NCBI GenBank assembly: GCA_039105265.1
Contig: JAPFFF010000028.1
Coordinates: 930,001 to 994,000 of the forward strand
Length of the DNA stretch: 64,000 nucleotides
Source: Tritrichomonas musculus
Lineage: Eukaryota > Parabasalia > Tritrichomonadida > Tritrichomonadidae
Direction of reading: 5' to 3'
Positions within the stretch are counted from its first letter, which is position 1, and the number at the start of each line of letters is the position of its first letter. This document shows positions 60,481-64,000 of the stretch, one piece after another. The notes below the pieces were generated by a model that was given only the letters and a program-made list of their open reading frames with translations, searched no databases and was not told the DNA's origin. The position numbers and the translations under genes are program-made.

Positions 60481-60595
60481 TAGAAATTTCCGTTTACATT
60501 TATTTAAACTAACAAAAACACTTTTTTTACTACTTTTGATGCAAATTGATTCGCAGTTTATCTTGTATGATGTATCAATCAGAACTTTTTTTTTT

Positions 60596-60957
60596 AAGGG
60601 CGTACGTCCAATTCAATGCTCAGAATTCAATGAGATTTCTCAAATATTTTGGATCTTTTTTGGAGTAAAAAAAGTTGAAAAATCAATTATATTTTTGAGG
60701 AAATAAAATGCTTATTATTCATAGATTGATGATATATTAAAAAAAATATTTTTATGCTTTTTTTTTTTTCATTTTTAATTCAAAATTATATTTGGTAAAA
60801 TTTTATTGGTCAAAAAAACAATTATTTTTTGATCGTTTAGGACAAATATCATCATTTTTGACCTAAACTTTTTCATAATTTGGAAGTATTGAAAGATGTA
60901 TTCTATGAGTTTATTCAATATTGGCAAGTTTACAACATTTTTGGGTCGTACGCCCTT
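60596..60957. mobile_element. 362-bp MITE with AAGGGCGTACG ends
   Basis: AAGGGCGTACG(T)CC at the left and GG(T)CGTACGCCCTT at the right are inverse; T/A runs extend the match outward to about 17 bp. Flanks are T and A homopolymers, which hide any target duplication. The interior has no gene. Confidence 0.7.
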
Positions 60958-60984
60958 AAAAAACAATTGTTTGAAATCTGACAC

Positions 60985-61010
60985 AGTGTCAAAAAAAAAA
61001 AAAAAAAAAA
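60985..61010. repeat. Poly-A tract
   Basis: About 24 A directly after GTGTC, between the MITE and the 3' end of the LRR-cysteine-domain gene. Confidence 0.7.
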
Positions 61011-61141
61011 AAATATAAACGGAATTGTCTATCGTAATTAATTGAATAAGTCTCATTTATAAAACGTGCATTTTAGAAAAAGTTAAACTTTTGAATGCCA
61101 ATTCAACCGCAGCCTTAAAAAAATGTTTACTAAATTATGAT

Positions 61142-63247
61142 TTAATTGGCTTTCTTTTCATTATTTTCTAATGAATTCAAGACTGGCTTAGGCAATTCAA
61201 CCCAGTCATCATTGCTAGGGGTAGCACGTGTAGCTTCAAGGATATCAATTAATTTAGCAGTGAAGTGTTGGCAGTTATTTGTTGGCCAGTTGTAATCCTT
61301 AACTCCCCAATTTCCACTTTCTTGAACCTTGTTAATGAAATCGAGCAATTTCATCTTTTTCTCAGTCTTAAGTTTCATTGGATCGATTGAAGGATACTTT
61401 TCTTTGAATTGCTTGAGTGTCATTACGTAAGCCTTAGCGCCATCGTGATCCAGGTAAGCTTTGCTGTTCATCTTGTTGAAGTATCTTCCATAAACGAAGA
61501 TTGCGCCAACACTGCTATCTGTTGGATTCTTATCCTTTCCGACCCAAATTGCAGAGTGAACTAAGTCTGGTGCTGGAACAACGTGCCCTAATGTCTTTCT
61601 AACTTTTCTGAAGAATGACAACATGAAGTTCAAGTTAAGAACAATGTTTGGCGATGTTCCGAGATAGATGCTGTTGATGTCAACGTTTCCTAATGTTCTT
61701 GCACTTGATTGGTCGCTGTCATCATCTTTGTGAGAGGAACTTTTAGAGCCCTTCTTCTTTCCATCATCATAACCATTTGGAAAAGCACCATCGTCAATGT
61801 TTTTATTTGGTGAATCAATTGTTGGATCATTAAGATTTTCACAGCCAGCAAATGCACCTGATTGAATTGTTGCACTTCCATCAGCATGAATATTTAATTT
61901 GTCAAGAGCTTTGCTGTCTTGGAATGAATTTGATTGAATGTTAACATCTCCTTTCGTGTTGACATCAACTGTTTTAAGTTCATTACAATTCTTGAATGAG
62001 TCAGAGACAAATCGAACTGTGCTTGGATTAGCTGCATAGACAGCACCTGTGTAATTGTTTACAACATAAAGATTTTCAATTTGTGAATCAAGGAAGCATT
62101 CATTTCCAAATGTAACATCGCCGACTGCATGAACTGTAAAAGATGTTAAGTTTGAGCAATTTTGGAATGAACCTTGGACAAAGGAAACAGAAGAGTTTGT
62201 ATAAACTTCAACTTGGCTGATGTTTGAGTTCTGGAATGAGTAAATGCCAAAAGTAATCTCGCCATTTGCAATGACTGTGAGATTCTTAAGATCAGGAGTG
62301 TTCTTGAAGCAACTTTCAACAAAGTGGACTGACTTTCCAACTTTAATGTAAATTTCGTGAATAGTTGAATTGATAAATGAGGTCAGGGCGCATGTTAAAC
62401 TACCATCTGTTTGAAGGTTCACTTTGCCAAAGTTTTTGACACTTTTCAATGCATCTTGAACAATGCTGATGTCTTGAACCGCTTTTATGTTGAGTTCTTC
62501 AACTGAAGCATCAGTAAAGCTAGCTAAACCAAGAGTAATTCCGCCACCGGATGTAAAGTTGCAAACTTTAATGCTTGTAGCACTCTGGAAACTTCCTTGA
62601 ACAACACTGATCATATTGCCTGCATAGCAGATAATTTCATTGATATCAGCTCCATTAAATGAATCAAGTCCAAAATTTATTTCTTGCTTTGCATTAAGAT
62701 TAATAAGCTGAACTCCTTTTGCATTCCTAAAGGAATCTTGGACAAAATGGATGCTGGTTGCATTAATATTAATTTGTTCAACATAAGCGTTACTGGCTGC
62801 TGCTAATGCAAAGGTGCATTCTCCTGTTACATCTATGTTAAATGCTTTAACTTTGGAATTAATGAACTTGGTTACGCCTGATTCAAAGCTAGCTCCTTTA
62901 TAGTTAATTGTGGGTGATGCTGCACTTGAAAAGGCTCCTTCTCCAATACTTAATGATTGTGTGTTAAAATTGATGGTTGCAATTGCTGCACATCCTGTGA
63001 ATGAATCTGCTGCAATAGAAACATCACTGCCTTGGATCGAGATGGTTGCAAGTGCTGTGTATCCTTCAAATGCTTTGGCTTGTATTGTAACTGGACCTGT
63101 GCATGTAACTACTAATTCAGTGGCAGCTTTATGATCTGCAACTTGTGTTGGACCTATGGTTTGCTCATTGGTAATGGTCAGAGTCGTCCCAGAATATGAA
63201 ATTTCTGACGCTCCTAGAGACAAGAGGTATGTTATTAGAAGTAACAT
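61142..63247 (-). CDS. Secreted BspA-like LRR protein fused to a permuted papain/LRAT-like cysteine domain
   Basis: The 701-residue protein starts with a signal peptide (MLLLITYLLSLGASE). Residues about 20-510 are TpLRR/BspA-like repeats of a Ser/Thr/Asn-rich type (SFTGCAAIATINFNTQSLSI, VVQGSFQSATSIKV). A low-complexity linker follows (KKKGSKSSSHKDDDSDQSS). From about 550 comes a compact domain with HSAIWVG (His564) and, 95 residues later, WPTNNCQHFTAKLIDIL (Cys659, His661). The order His ... N-C-x-H-F is that of LRAT, PPPDE and NlpC/P60-like permuted papain folds, which cut or transfer acyl groups. No membrane helix or glycosyl-anchor tail is seen. The gene is therefore a candidate secreted adhesin-enzyme. 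An initiator motif lies before the ATG. Confidence 0.82.
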   Translation of the reverse strand: MLLLITYLLSLGASEISYSGTTLTITNEQTIGPTQVADHKAATELVVTCTGPVTIQAKAFEGYTALATISIQGSDVSIAADSFTGCAAIATINFNTQSLSIGEGAFSSAASPTINYKGASFESGVTKFINSKVKAFNIDVTGECTFALAAASNAYVEQININATSIHFVQDSFRNAKGVQLINLNAKQEINFGLDSFNGADINEIICYAGNMISVVQGSFQSATSIKVCNFTSGGGITLGLASFTDASVEELNIKAVQDISIVQDALKSVKNFGKVNLQTDGSLTCALTSFINSTIHEIYIKVGKSVHFVESCFKNTPDLKNLTVIANGEITFGIYSFQNSNISQVEVYTNSSVSFVQGSFQNCSNLTSFTVHAVGDVTFGNECFLDSQIENLYVVNNYTGAVYAANPSTVRFVSDSFKNCNELKTVDVNTKGDVNIQSNSFQDSKALDKLNIHADGSATIQSGAFAGCENLNDPTIDSPNKNIDDGAFPNGYDDGKKKGSKSSSHKDDDSDQSSARTLGNVDINSIYLGTSPNIVLNLNFMLSFFRKVRKTLGHVVPAPDLVHSAIWVGKDKNPTDSSVGAIFVYGRYFNKMNSKAYLDHDGAKAYVMTLKQFKEKYPSIDPMKLKTEKKMKLLDFINKVQESGNWGVKDYNWPTNNCQHFTAKLIDILEATRATPSNDDWVELPKPVLNSLENNEKKAN

Positions 63248-63250
63248 AAT

Positions 63251-63260
63251 AAAAAAATGA
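63251..63260 (-). promoter_or_regulatory. Initiator-like motif of the LRR-cysteine gene
   Basis: TCATTTTTTT on the minus strand starts 13 bases before the ATG at 63247. It fits the first half (TCAYTWYT) of the trichomonad initiator but is T-rich, so chance is possible. Confidence 0.35.
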
Positions 63261-64000
63261 TTTATTTTATCGCCTTATCACGTATAAATTCAAATTTTTG
63301 ACTATTTGTATATGCTTTTTATTCTTAATTATCTCAAATTTTGAGAATGCTTTTATCAATTTTTTTTTATATATCTTCGAAAATAATTAAAATAATTATA
63401 ATTATTTTGATATAATAATATGTTTATTAATAATATTAATTTATTATATTATTTAATATTAATTATATTACAAACTTTAGTAGATATAACATTATTATAA
63501 TTTTTACAAAAGAAATTTTGAATAGTTCAAATCCCGATCATTTTTATACCACCATTGAAAATAAAAATCCGATAATTGAAAATGTTATTCATAGCTTTGT
63601 ATTTTTCTTTTCAATTTAACATTATTGGTGATAATATTTACTTTAATGAAATAAAAAAAAATTCAATTAATAAAACTTTGAAAATGAGAAAAATGTATTT
63701 ATTCTTTTTTTTTTTTTTTATGGAACCCCCATTGTTTTTAAAGTAAAATTCGGTAAACAATATGATAATCATAAATTTTAAATTAAAGAAAATATTTTAC
63801 ATAGGATTTTATATCATTTGAAAATTTTTTTCATTTCAATTAAAGGTATTCAATATTCTGTGAATAATGAAAATTGATATAATTTCTGGGTTTCCCTGTC
63901 CAGTGAGGTGAATAGCCAAGTTTGACTTTTTGAGGCATTTCTCGTTATTTCATATGGACAGCAGACCGTTTTATTGTATTCAAAAAAAAATGTAAAGTTA
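63261..64000. other. AT-rich right end
   Basis: No gene is seen. CCCTGTCCAGTGAGGTGAAT near 63894 begins a GC-richer block that runs off the window. Its 'TCCAGTGA' matches the start of the 48518 element (TATCCAGTGAACTGAG), so a related element may begin here. Confidence 0.4.

Overview
The window is very AT-rich nuclear DNA of a parabasalid protist, probably a Tritrichomonas-type trichomonad. Four things point there. (1) The gene families are trichomonad hallmarks: DUF3447/ankyrin proteins, BspA-like leucine-rich-repeat proteins, Pmp-like beta-helix surface proteins, kinases with long Sel1 arrays, and an initiator-binding-domain (IBP39-type) protein. (2) The recognised genes read as single uninterrupted frames without obvious introns. 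(3) Initiator-like TCA(C/T)-type motifs sit just before several ATGs. (4) Base composition looks more AT-rich than Trichomonas vaginalis. The species assignment is inference.

Layout. 1-8.7 kb, minus strand: a DUF3447/ankyrin + LRR locus that runs off the left edge, a C2-domain protein, a tRNA, and a large Pmp-like surface protein split by a one-base frame change. 8.7-16.6 kb is a transposon graveyard: hairpin elements, a MULE transposase remnant, a HTH transposase scrap, a possible P-element-like transposase and a copine-like pseudogene, with an intact initiator-binding-domain gene in the middle. 16.6-24.2 kb: tRNA-Leu, a rhomboid protease, a USP7-like deubiquitinase, a truncated RING protein and a broken UBL/UBA gene, so three ubiquitin-related loci lie side by side. 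24.9-29.3 kb: a second DUF3447 gene whose ankyrin part is a decayed tandem array of nine ~188-bp units. 29.8-36.9 kb: a ceramide synthase and a 1585-residue type I membrane protein. 37.3-39.8 kb: three elements lying almost end to end, each with a target-site duplication. 40.3-46.4 kb: a 6.1-kb Mutator-like element with 100-bp terminal inverted repeats, subterminal minisatellites, a broken transposase and an old foreign gene fossil. 46.5-57 kb, minus strand: two Sel1 kinases flank a third DUF3447 + LRR pair. 57.6-61 kb: a PARP-related gene fragment cut off at a short transposon, plus fossil coding sequence. 61.1-63.2 kb: a secreted LRR protein joined to a permuted papain/LRAT-like cysteine domain.

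Together the genes describe a host investing in surface display (Pmp, LRR, large type I protein), signalling (Sel1 kinases) and ubiquitin control. Much of the intergenic space is DNA transposons whose ends can be defined to the base. The most unusual items are the LRR-cysteine-domain fusion, the break at the same boundary in all three DUF3447 loci, and the back-to-back transposons sharing one target.
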